Below, one piece after another: positions 51,020 to 58,771 of a DNA stretch of 64,000 nt; the first letter of the stretch is position 1, and each line of letters begins with the position of its first letter. Under the pieces are notes generated by a model, which made no database searches, was not told the DNA's origin, and was given only the letters and a program-made list of their open reading frames with translations. The position numbers and the translations under genes were made by a program. The DNA is taken from contig NZ_CP011132.1 of the NCBI RefSeq assembly GCF_000981805.1, positions 5,456,001-5,520,000 of the forward strand, in the 5' to 3' direction. The DNA is from Citrobacter amalonaticus Y19. Its GTDB lineage: Bacteria > Pseudomonadota > Gammaproteobacteria > Enterobacterales > Enterobacteriaceae.

Positions 51020-52012
51020 ATGAACAAATCCATTCGCGGCCGTAAGGCCGCGCCGGCTCAGAAAGCCGATCTTTACCAGCAGGTCACCGACAAAATCATT
51101 GCCGCCCTGGAAAAAGGGGTTCCACCGTGGCGCCGGCCGTGGCGTTCTGCACAGAACGTACATGGCAGCGCGTTACCGGTGAATGCCACAACCGGCCGCC
51201 ATTACAGCGGAGTGAATATACCCTTGCTGTGGATGTCTGCTGAAGAGCGGGGATTTTCATCCGATCGATGGCTGACATACCAGCAGGCGAAAGCCGTGGG
51301 TGGTCAGGTGCGCAAGGGTGAAACCAGCTCGATGGCCATCATCTACAAACCGTTTGAGAAACAGGCGACGGATGGCAACGATAACAAGCTGTTCGATAAA
51401 GACGGTAATCCCGTCATGGAGTCGCTTGCAATGCTGAAGCCGCTGCAACTTTTCAATGTCGCCCAGTGTGATGGACTGCCGGATGCTGTTGCCGGCATGC
51501 CGCCAATAGAGGCAGAAGAGGAGCGGCATTCCATACTCAGTGAACAACAACAGGGGCAGGTACTGTCAGTACTGAATGCAACCGGTGTGGTTTGCACATC
51601 GTACCGACAAAACCGGGCGTATTATCAGCCATCAACCGATCGAATTGTGATGCCTACGACTTCACAGTTTAATTCTGAAGCTGATTACTGGTCCACACTA
51701 CTGCATGAACTGGTTCATGCAACCGGCCACAGCCGCCGTCTGAGCCGTGAAGGGATAACATCTTCTTCGCGAAAATTCGGTGATCCAGTTTACGCCTTTG
51801 AGGAGCTTATTGCCGAAACCGGCAGTGCTTTTCTTTGTGCAGAGCTGGGTATTTACGGTGATGTTCAACATGAAAGCTATCTGGCCAGTTGGTTGAAGGT
51901 ACTTCGTGACGATAAAAAAGCCTTTTTCCGCGCCTGCCGGTTTGCCCGGGAAGCGTCGGATTTTTTACTGCAGCCACTGAACCGACAACCGGAACAGAAC
52001 AAGGCTGCTTAA
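51020..52012 (+). CDS. ardC: ArdC-type antirestriction protein (zincin)
   Basis: 330 residues. The N-terminal ssDNA-binding domain of the family is recognisable (LYQQVTDKIIAALEKGVPPWRRPW, then NATTGRHYSGVNIPLLWMS). The C-terminal metallopeptidase domain has HELVHATGH (HExxH) with a downstream Glu in FEELIAETGSAFLC. ArdC proteins coat incoming single-stranded DNA and protect it from host restriction during conjugation. Fits its place in a block likely to be expressed early after transfer. The symbol is by family. Confidence 0.9.
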   Translation: MNKSIRGRKAAPAQKADLYQQVTDKIIAALEKGVPPWRRPWRSAQNVHGSALPVNATTGRHYSGVNIPLLWMSAEERGFSSDRWLTYQQAKAVGGQVRKGETSSMAIIYKPFEKQATDGNDNKLFDKDGNPVMESLAMLKPLQLFNVAQCDGLPDAVAGMPPIEAEEERHSILSEQQQGQVLSVLNATGVVCTSYRQNRAYYQPSTDRIVMPTTSQFNSEADYWSTLLHELVHATGHSRRLSREGITSSSRKFGDPVYAFEELIAETGSAFLCAELGIYGDVQHESYLASWLKVLRDDKKAFFRACRFAREASDFLLQPLNRQPEQNKAA

Positions 52013-52044
52013 CAATAAACTTGATGGCTCTGGTCATCAGCATC

Positions 52045-52095
52045 CCCTGAGGGTATCTCCTCAGGGAGATGCCCTCTGTCTAAACTAAAGAGGAG
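52045..52095 (+). promoter_or_regulatory. Switch-like leader 6
   Basis: CCCTGAGG pairs perfectly with CCTCAGGG. GAGGGTATCTC pairs over 11 bp with GAGATGCCCTC (one G-U). CCTCT at the end of that strand pairs with AGAGG of the ribosome-binding site. The three pairings overlap so only certain pairs can coexist. Confidence 0.78.
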
Positions 52096-52103
52096 TAATA
52101 ACT

Positions 52104-53057
52104 ATGTTTTCATGGTGCAAAAACCGTCTGGAAATCACTGCGAAATCTGTTTGTATTGACGTGATGCAGTCCTGGATTGCCGGCACTGAAACTCCGCGTT
52201 ATCGACATGCCATACGGCAGGCCATAAAGCTGTTTCTTGCTGGATGTGCCGGGATACTTAAGCCAACAAAAGCGACAGAGTTTACTGCTTATCCGATGCT
52301 TACGGCCGCCGGTACGGGGGCTTCTACTTCGGCAAACCAGGCGTTCCAGCATTTCCTGGAATTAATGGAAAAGGATGCGTGGCTCGACAGCGCTACTATT
52401 GCACGTATGGAGAAGATCTGGGTTCAGTCCGGCCTGGAAACACTTAAATGGGAGAGTATTCCAGTTTCATCGCGCCAGATAATGTCCCAGTTGATGGCTG
52501 TTCACTATGCTGACTGGTTTGGTGTTGCCAGCTTCGGGGAACAGTTCGATCCGCAGGAGCGTTGGGAATGGCTCAGTATAATGCCGGCCGCGAGTTGTCC
52601 CTGCGATATGCTGATGATAATGCCGTCACGTCTTGCAACTGAGCTGAACGGTAACAGTGGTTTGTTCCGGGGGCTTAACACAACTGCAGATCTTTACACG
52701 CAGCTGTATGGTGTGGAGTTCCCGGCTGGTCATAAAGCCAACTGGAGCCGTGAATCACTGGGCACGATATTACTGACGTTCGATACCCCCTGGTACCCGC
52801 CATCTGGAGAGGTTATGGGTGAGATGTCAGAGCTGTTTGACTGTGAGATCCGTCATTACTGGAAATCAGTGGATGAAGGTTTTTCCGGATATAACTGTTT
52901 TGACCGCGGTGATCACGTTGACAGTGGCCCCTGGCCGGAAGAAATGCAGCAACTGAGCAACGGTGAAACAGCAAGAATGTACCTTGTCTCTACGGAAACC
53001 ACAGCGGTAACGCCATATGCGGCGCCAGCGGCACAATACGGGAGCATTCGGGCCTGA
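52104..53057 (+). CDS. Leading-block protein 6, unknown function
   Basis: 317 residues, soluble, Trp-rich. No motif recognised; contains short acidic segment VMGEMSELFDCEIRHYWKSVDEGFSGYN. ATG after AGAGGAG. Ends with a Ala/Pro-rich tail. A perfect terminator follows. Confidence 0.7.
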   Translation: MFSWCKNRLEITAKSVCIDVMQSWIAGTETPRYRHAIRQAIKLFLAGCAGILKPTKATEFTAYPMLTAAGTGASTSANQAFQHFLELMEKDAWLDSATIARMEKIWVQSGLETLKWESIPVSSRQIMSQLMAVHYADWFGVASFGEQFDPQERWEWLSIMPAASCPCDMLMIMPSRLATELNGNSGLFRGLNTTADLYTQLYGVEFPAGHKANWSRESLGTILLTFDTPWYPPSGEVMGEMSELFDCEIRHYWKSVDEGFSGYNCFDRGDHVDSGPWPEEMQQLSNGETARMYLVSTETTAVTPYAAPAAQYGSIRA

Positions 53058-53099
53058 CACTAAACCAGGATAACCCGGGCTAACCGGTTCAACATACTG

Positions 53100-53126
53100 G
53101 CCACAACACTTGTTGTGGCTTTTTTT
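53100..53126 (+). terminator. Rho-independent terminator after leading-block gene 6
   Basis: GCCACAACA-CT-TGTTGTGGC followed by seven T. The leader of the next gene begins two bases further on, so the terminator may also act as an attenuator. Confidence 0.88.
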
Positions 53127-53128
53127 CA

Positions 53129-53185
53129 CCCTGACGGGAAACACTGTTTCCCCGTCAGGGGCGTGTTTCCCGTTAAAGGAGACAT
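53129..53185 (+). promoter_or_regulatory. Switch-like leader 7
   Basis: CCCTGACGGG pairs perfectly with CCCGTCAGGG (10 bp). GGGAAACAC, sharing GGG with the first segment, pairs perfectly with GTGTTTCCC. GTGTTTCC also pairs with GGAGACAT at the ribosome-binding site (8 bp, two wobbles). Best example of the a-b-a'-b' plan. Confidence 0.8.
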
Positions 53186-53187
53186 GC

Positions 53188-53871
53188 ATGAAAAATCTTA
53201 TAAACCATGAAAAGGCGTTCATTTCGCTTTTCAACCAGACTGCTCGTTATCACCATCGACATCAGGTTTTTGAAGACTTCATCAGTTGCAGCGTTATTGC
53301 TCTTCAGAATGCCCTCAGTTTCTGCGAAAAGCGGGAGCAGAAATATCTACACATAGTTGCACGTTATGAAAAGAAGGATGTAGTCCGTATGGCAGAATTG
53401 CTGGCCCATGTTGTCAATGGGCTGGATGATTCACCGGGGGATTTTCTTGGACAGGTTTTCATGCAGCTCGAACTGGGTGATAAATATCGTGGTCAGTTTT
53501 TTACCCCATGGGATGTGGGCATCATGATGGCGCGCATGCAACTCGGCAACGTTGCTGATAATTTTGCGGACAAGCCTTTTATTACCCTGGCGGAGCCAGC
53601 CTGTGGCGCAGGATGTATGGTGCTCGCATTTGCCACTGTGCTGCGCGATGCCGGTTATTCACCACACCGGTATTTGTGGGTTTCAGCTACTGATATCGAT
53701 CCGCTGGCTGCGGGGATGGCTTATATTCAGTTAACGCTGTGTGGAGTGCCAGGTGAAGTGGTTATTGGCAACTCTCTTTGCGATGAACGCCGTCGTGTGT
53801 TGCATACGTTTGCGCATTACCAGGGCAACTGGCCCGGTCGTTTACGTCATGTCCTGAATCAGGCCGCCTGA
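53188..53871 (+). CDS. Short N-6 DNA methylase-like protein
   Basis: 227 residues. Contains the HsdM/N6_Mtase fold part: FTPWDVGIMMARM, motif I EPACGAGCMVLAF and ATDIDPLAAGMAYIQLTLCGV, then VIGNSL. The protein ends soon after, before the catalytic NPPY/F motif expected for this family, so it may be inactive as a methylase or act as a binding protein. Proteins of this size and type are common in leading regions of conjugative plasmids. Last gene of the seven-gene block. Confidence 0.82.
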   Translation: MKNLINHEKAFISLFNQTARYHHRHQVFEDFISCSVIALQNALSFCEKREQKYLHIVARYEKKDVVRMAELLAHVVNGLDDSPGDFLGQVFMQLELGDKYRGQFFTPWDVGIMMARMQLGNVADNFADKPFITLAEPACGAGCMVLAFATVLRDAGYSPHRYLWVSATDIDPLAAGMAYIQLTLCGVPGEVVIGNSLCDERRRVLHTFAHYQGNWPGRLRHVLNQAA

Positions 53872-53875
53872 ATAA

Positions 53876-53903
53876 TAAAAAGCTCCCTCCCGGGGGCTTT
53901 TTT
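53876..53903 (+). terminator. Terminator closing the seven-gene block
   Basis: AAAAAGCTCCC-TC-CCGGGGGCTTTTTT region forms a GC stem followed by T-run, between converging genes. Confidence 0.8.
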
Positions 53904-53954
53904 ATTGGGTATAGAGATTGAATGGTTGATGAGGCAGCATCTTGCTACTGGCCG

Positions 53955-54233
53955 TTATAGTAGTCTTATCTGAGATGGCATTTCTCCGCGAACGAATTTA
54001 ATGGTTAGCGGAGCATCAGTTCTGACCTGCAAAAGTGCTTTTACTTCCTCTTCAATTTCAGGCAAATACAGGCCTGTTTTCTTATATGCAGGGAAAAAGA
54101 AAAACCTGATAACGGCAACGATCCTGTTCAACCAGTTTGCCTTCACGGACTTTTGGATGTCTTCAAACTCATCCAGTGTCATAGCGCCAATTTCCTTCCC
54201 GTTGGCTTCGACTACCCAGTACACATCTTTCAT
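53955..54233 (-). CDS. Small protein at end of TraF-like operon
   Basis: 92 residues. Starts MKDVYWVVEANGKEIGAMTL; contains a hydrophobic stretch WLNRIVAVIRFFFFPAY that may lie in the membrane. Start overlaps the stop of the preceding gene (ATGA), so it is translationally coupled. Function unknown. Confidence 0.65.
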   Translation of the reverse strand: MKDVYWVVEANGKEIGAMTLDEFEDIQKSVKANWLNRIVAVIRFFFFPAYKKTGLYLPEIEEEVKALLQVRTDAPLTIKFVRGEMPSQIRLL

Positions 54234-54916
54234 TCCGTCACCTCATCGTTCAGGCTTTTCCGTTTATCTACATCGTCTATTAAGGTGTTTGCCTGGAGAT
54301 GACGAAGTGCGAATTCCAGTGAGGGAAACTCCATCGTTTCCTGACGTGACATAAAGCGATCTGTGGCGATGCCATATGTACCTGTTTCGATATTAAAAAC
54401 GAAGCTGTGGTAGCAGTCCACCGCGGGGTAGTTATAAATCATTAATGATTTTTCTTTTCGCTCATCAGCAATAAGGTACGGCAGAACAAACTCCACCATC
54501 TGGACTGTTTGCTCCAGTTCTTCTTCAGACTTTGTTGTGAAACCGATCCCGTAAACTGACTGTCCGGTATAAATATTGCCGAAGGCAGTTAGACGCAGAC
54601 CTGCGATCGTACCGACCCATTTATCACGGTATGCTCGCATGGTAGTTGAGGCATCCTCACTCATACTAAATATTCCATGCCAATTAGGAACATCTCCCCA
54701 GCTCGCTATGACGAGTTCATCTCTCTGATTTTCCAGGTCTGCAAGGTGGTCTTCGGCTATTTCCAGATTTCGTTCTGCACGTCTGACTGAGCGCTCGCGT
54801 TTTGCAATAACCTCTGAGGCATCGCTAATTAGCTTTTCAATGGCTTTGATATTTTCACCAGTTGGTAAACTGGACATATCAGTCTCCTGCGGCCGTGGAG
54901 AAGGTGACTTGCTCAT
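54230..54916 (-). CDS. Coiled-coil protein of TraF-like operon
   Basis: 228 residues. Residues about 20-70 form a coiled coil (AIEKLISDASEVIAKRERSVRRAERNLEIAEDHLADLENQ); the rest is a soluble mixed domain with no recognised motif. Overlaps both neighbours by ATGA. A second in-frame ATG at MSSLPTG is an alternative start. Confidence 0.7.
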   Translation of the reverse strand: MSKSPSPRPQETDMSSLPTGENIKAIEKLISDASEVIAKRERSVRRAERNLEIAEDHLADLENQRDELVIASWGDVPNWHGIFSMSEDASTTMRAYRDKWVGTIAGLRLTAFGNIYTGQSVYGIGFTTKSEEELEQTVQMVEFVLPYLIADERKEKSLMIYNYPAVDCYHSFVFNIETGTYGIATDRFMSRQETMEFPSLEFALRHLQANTLIDDVDKRKSLNDEVTE

Positions 54917-55458
54917 TGCCCGACCTCCCGACTAACCTTCGTACCGCGTGCGACTTCCGGAATTTGTTTCCACAGGCGCGCGGTCCATTCAGGTTTAAGA
55001 TGCTCCGGATTGGAGGAACGATAAATTGCGGTCACGTTGCTGCGTTTAGCATCGCCTGTGACTTCTATTGTCAGGCGATCATTAGCTGCCCAGTTCCGGC
55101 TCATGCGATAATAAGACCCAGGTTGGGCTGACCAACTGGCACCTTCTGAAATTGCCGATGCTGACCAGCCAGCATTTCCCTGGCCATTGTTTCTTGCTGC
55201 TGAAACATCTTCATCTGAGGGAAAACCATAATGTTGCTTCAGGCGTAGTGCAGCAGTATCTACGCCGACTGGCAGGCTGAATGCCTGGGTAATCTCATTA
55301 CGTTCAGCCTGTTTGTCAGAAGTATGCTGCTCTCCAGGTGATATCATTGTGCTGACATCTGACAGTTGCTGCTGAAACTGATTGAGCTGGTTCTGGCTAC
55401 ACCCCGCAAGAGCCATAAGTACAAAAGAGATACCTGAGCAAAGAATGAGTTTTTTCAT
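54913..55458 (-). CDS. Lipoprotein of TraF-like operon
   Basis: 181 residues with lipobox LAGC (Cys about 20) after a clear signal peptide. The longer upstream start would hide this. Mature part starts Gln/Asn-rich and includes TRP- and Arg-rich C-terminal domain with SASAISEGASWSAQPGSYYRM. Likely an outer-membrane lipoprotein expressed with the TraF-like barrel protein. Function unknown. Confidence 0.75.
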   Translation of the reverse strand: MKKLILCSGISFVLMALAGCSQNQLNQFQQQLSDVSTMISPGEQHTSDKQAERNEITQAFSLPVGVDTAALRLKQHYGFPSDEDVSAARNNGQGNAGWSASAISEGASWSAQPGSYYRMSRNWAANDRLTIEVTGDAKRSNVTAIYRSSNPEHLKPEWTARLWKQIPEVARGTKVSREVGQ

Positions 55459-55515
55459 AGTGTTCTCCTGAGGACTTCCAGGGCTGTCAGTAAACAGCCC
55501 CTTCATTTTGCTGGA

Positions 55516-56733
55516 TCAGAAAGTGAATTGAAGTTGTGCAACCGCCCCGTAGGTACGATCAGTGCCTGCGATGCCCGTGATATCCAGGTGAACCACATCA
55601 AACGGAGAGAACCCCAGGCCGGCAGTGAAAGCATTGCCTTCTCCGGAAGCCATGTTCTGGCGGTAACCCGCACGCACCTGCATCCAGTTCCAGGCATTAA
55701 TCTCGGCACCCAGACTTGCAAACTGACGCTTATTATCACTGGTGAAACCACTCGCTTCAGTCAGGTCGACATCGAGCGCGGTTGTGATGAAGCTGTTGTG
55801 CCATGAGGCGCCGGCAGTGGCCTGCGGTTTAATCTTGAACGTTCCCTTTTCACCATTTACTTCTTTGGTATCGATTGAGCGGGGGATGATATTTTGTACG
55901 GCCAGACCGAGAGTCCAGTTATCGTTCAGGTTTGTGGACAGACCGACGTCGGCGTTAAAACCGGTTTTGGTATTGCGGTACTCGCTGGAGTCAATGTCGT
56001 TTTTGTCAAAATTACTGACGGAAACGTTGTAGTTAAACAGGTCAACGCGCTGGTATTTTGGTGTGATACCAAAGGACCAGGCATGTCCTGCAGTTTCGAA
56101 CTCATGCGCCATGGCCACGCCGACATCGGTGATCACAGCCGCACGACCGTAGGCTCTTGACGTAAGTGAGTCAGTATCCACTGCAGAAGGGGGGATTGTG
56201 CCATCGGCGACCTTGTCGAGGTATTCCAGGTCGTGATCGCTGACCTTACCATCGACAGAGACAGTACCCCATGATTTCACCACAACGGCAAACGGTAGTG
56301 TCTGGTTCGGCACAGTTGCAATAACTGAAGCCCCGACCTGGCCGTTCGCATGTGTGTTTTTCAAATCCTGAAGCTTACTCTTGAGTGCCGCGGCGCTTTC
56401 GCTGACACCGGACTGATTAGCGACGGCGCTGTCGAAACGATCCCAGAGGTCCTTAACATCATCCGCTTTATCCACGGTTTTATCCGGGTCAGAGACCTGG
56501 GCGCCCATCGATGGCAGCACCAGGCTGAAATCATCGGTTGGTCCGGACGTAGTTAACAGAGCAGGGTTAGACAGAGCAGCTGTACCGTAGTGCGCGGATG
56601 CCACGCCGGTGCCACCCATAGCATCACCGCGTGCCTCCATCCAGTTCGTCGCAGCATTAACCGATGGCACTGCGGAAACCAGAAGAGCAAGGGAAACGCA
56701 GCGTGTAATCATTGAAATTGAAGCTTTCATCAT
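55516..56733 (-). CDS. TraF-like outer-membrane barrel protein (TraF_2 family)
   Basis: 405 residues. Signal peptide (about 1-27), then the ARGDAMGGTGVASAHYGTAALSNPALL motif shared by UPF0164/TraF_2 and FadL/OmpP1-type barrels, many amphipathic strands, and a terminal Phe (QLQFTF) typical of outer-membrane proteins. Annotated in conjugative elements as conjugal transfer protein TraF; direct role in transfer is not proved. First gene of a four-gene minus-strand operon. Confidence 0.85.
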   Translation of the reverse strand: MMKASISMITRCVSLALLVSAVPSVNAATNWMEARGDAMGGTGVASAHYGTAALSNPALLTTSGPTDDFSLVLPSMGAQVSDPDKTVDKADDVKDLWDRFDSAVANQSGVSESAAALKSKLQDLKNTHANGQVGASVIATVPNQTLPFAVVVKSWGTVSVDGKVSDHDLEYLDKVADGTIPPSAVDTDSLTSRAYGRAAVITDVGVAMAHEFETAGHAWSFGITPKYQRVDLFNYNVSVSNFDKNDIDSSEYRNTKTGFNADVGLSTNLNDNWTLGLAVQNIIPRSIDTKEVNGEKGTFKIKPQATAGASWHNSFITTALDVDLTEASGFTSDNKRQFASLGAEINAWNWMQVRAGYRQNMASGEGNAFTAGLGFSPFDVVHLDITGIAGTDRTYGAVAQLQFTF

Positions 56734-56765
56734 TTATATCCTTTGTCGTTTATGGTGTTTAAGGC

Positions 56766-56793
56766 AAAAAAAACCCCTGGCGCTGGCGCACCA
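56766..56793 (-). terminator. Terminator between the 338-residue gene and the TraF-like operon
   Basis: On the minus strand TGGTGC-GCCA-GCGCCA then GGGG and eight T. Confidence 0.7.
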
Positions 56794-56820
56794 ATAAAAC
56801 AATGTGTCTGACTGGTTATT

Positions 56821-57837
56821 TCACTTAATATTGAGGGCTGTTATTTGGCTAACAAATTTACTCCATTCTGGTGTTATAAATTCCTCAGGGAAAAGAAAAG
56901 GTTCTCTTTCCTCTTCGGTCCAAATATTTTGAGAAAACTTACCTGACTCTGTTCGTTGAAGTTTCTGAATCTCCCACAGTGCAGCGGCCGGAAGTATCTT
57001 TCCTTCTCTCAGCGCATCCAGTAAATAACCGGATGCATAAAATGTGTCGAAACTGTTGAGAATATGCGCTCTGAAGAGAATGTTGCTCATGCTCAGAAAT
57101 GAATTAAGTTGTGTTTTATAAGCACCTGAAGATGGACAGTGCCCGATACATTCAACTACACGAATTGTTGTGTTATTAACGGTTTTATAGCGCCGAATAA
57201 AAATGAAAACATGTCCGGATTCGTCTTTGATATCTCCTGAGGTGTATTGATTCTCTCTGACCAGGAATATGTCAGGACGGGTCAGGTTGTCGTCAGATGT
57301 ATATTCCTGAATTCTTTTTTTAATTATCATGGCAACCTGCATCCATTCGCTGAAAGCGGTCAGGTACACTGGCCGGGGATCACTTCCTTCCAGCCATCTG
57401 GTACTTACACAGAACCAGTCAGATAGCTGTTTCAGCAAAGGTGCAGTTAAGTAATCCATCGTTCTTTCACGGCTTTCCAGAACGCTCAGACCGATATTCC
57501 AGTCCGAGAGCAGGCGAGCCACGTCCAGTACCGACAGGCGGTGCTCATCCATCAGCAGCCAGAACCGTTCGTGGATATGTGTGATCACAGCCTGTCGGGG
57601 GATAAGCGTCTCGCGCATGATACCCTCGACGAGAATATTGACCAGTTCAGCTGATGAAATACCCAGGCGTCCTGATACCAGTGTGACGAAATCCCTGACA
57701 GCTGGTTTAAAACGTATTGCAATAGGGCTGCCAGACGTTTTCTTTCCGTCCGAAAGCTGGGCTACCAGCTGCTGCATATTTTCATCCCGTTCAGTGATGA
57801 TACTGGCAAGGATGGAGGTGATGTTCAGACGGTTCAT
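56821..57837 (-). CDS. Uncharacterised, possibly DNA-binding protein
   Basis: 338 residues. Residues about 38-80 (IAIRFKPAVRDFVTLVSGRLGISSAELVNILVEGIMRETLI) look like a ribbon-helix-helix-type N-terminus, followed by a helical segment (LSVLDVARLLSDWNIGLSVLESRERTMDYLTAPLLKQLSDWF) that may be a helix-turn-helix. The C-terminal half has no known motif. Its promoter region contains three palindromes, fitting an autoregulated repressor. Inference only; no family recognised. Confidence 0.6.
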   Translation of the reverse strand: MNRLNITSILASIITERDENMQQLVAQLSDGKKTSGSPIAIRFKPAVRDFVTLVSGRLGISSAELVNILVEGIMRETLIPRQAVITHIHERFWLLMDEHRLSVLDVARLLSDWNIGLSVLESRERTMDYLTAPLLKQLSDWFCVSTRWLEGSDPRPVYLTAFSEWMQVAMIIKKRIQEYTSDDNLTRPDIFLVRENQYTSGDIKDESGHVFIFIRRYKTVNNTTIRVVECIGHCPSSGAYKTQLNSFLSMSNILFRAHILNSFDTFYASGYLLDALREGKILPAAALWEIQKLQRTESGKFSQNIWTEEEREPFLFPEEFITPEWSKFVSQITALNIK

Positions 57838-57890
57838 ATCATTTCCCGGTGTTGGCTAATACATTAATTCGACTTAAGTTATTAATTATT

Positions 57891-57907
57891 GTATCCACTG
57901 TGGATAC
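57891..57907. promoter_or_regulatory. Perfect palindrome 1 upstream of possible regulator
   Basis: GTATCCAC-T-GTGGATAC, 53 bp before the start codon of the minus-strand gene; a good operator candidate. Confidence 0.6.
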
Positions 57908-57944
57908 GTTACCGCGCACCAGAGTGGATGTATAACGATGAAAA

Positions 57945-57975
57945 TCGATCGTTCAGATCGACTACATTGATGTAG
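57945..57975. promoter_or_regulatory. Two further palindromes upstream of possible regulator
   Basis: TCGATC-GTTCA-GATCGA and CTACAT-TG-ATGTAG are directly adjacent, about 60 bp upstream of the first palindrome. Confidence 0.5.
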
Positions 57976-58013
57976 CCAGTGTGACAACAGGTGAAAAATC
58001 AAAACAGGGGAAA

Positions 58014-58637
58014 TTATTTTTCCGGATTGAAAGTTTTTCGTATGACAAGAACGGGCCATAACGTTCTGGACGGTACACGCCAGCGCCACTGTGCAAGAAG
58101 AATTTCCAGTTGCATAACTGCACGCGCAGCGGGTGTGAAGGGGACATGTATGACATGGCTTCGGTAATGTCCGGCCTGAATCTGAAGATGCCTTCTGATA
58201 CGTTTAATTCGATAAGAGGTGAGGAGATGGGAGGCAATCACGATGGTGTTTTCTCTGCCACTGAGAGCGTCCTCTATACTGGTTAGCACTCCATTCCAGA
58301 ACCAGGCCACACGTTCGGATGAAATACTGACGGTTGGCTGGTTTGGCGACAGATGCACGAATATCCTTGAGCTGCGCTTATGGTAGCTCAGGATGCAGGG
58401 CTGGTTGATGAGTCTGCGCTGCATCCAGTTCACCACTCTCAGAGAAAAAGGGGATAGCAAAACAAGCCCCCAGAGATACACCATCCCATCCTGATACCCC
58501 GTAATCAGAGCGATGAGCCCGTAACTCACAAGACCCCAGCAGAGGATAATTCCAGAGACTACTAATCTTTGCATTTCTGTCGCTTCCCTCAGATTTCTGA
58601 TGGCGCTTAAGGAAGCATGCTGATTAATTCTCTTCAT
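58014..58637 (-). CDS. Two-pass membrane protein, unknown function
   Basis: 207 residues. Two membrane segments (about 24-46 and 50-66), then a basic cytoplasmic domain (SERVAWFWNGVLTSIEDALSG...NTIVIASHLLTSYRIKRIRRHL). No family recognised. Divergent from the TraI-like gene; the 134 bp between them must hold both promoters and could include transfer-origin sequence, although I could not identify one. Confidence 0.65.
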   Translation of the reverse strand: MKRINQHASLSAIRNLREATEMQRLVVSGIILCWGLVSYGLIALITGYQDGMVYLWGLVLLSPFSLRVVNWMQRRLINQPCILSYHKRSSRIFVHLSPNQPTVSISSERVAWFWNGVLTSIEDALSGRENTIVIASHLLTSYRIKRIRRHLQIQAGHYRSHVIHVPFTPAARAVMQLEILLAQWRWRVPSRTLWPVLVIRKTFNPEK

Positions 58638-58771
58638 CTGAAAACTGTGAACCGGCCTTTAAGGATTAATGCAAGTTCGTTTTGTTTAATCAGGAACTAA
58701 GGCTTTTGACTTGCAAAATACAACCGTCTCCATAGCGTAGCGTCAATTCGGAATCTGGTTATGGGGTGGTT

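Noticed and set aside
58638..58771. Transfer origin (oriT) beside the TraI-like gene
   Set aside because: No inverted repeat or nick-like motif I can recognise in the 134 bp.
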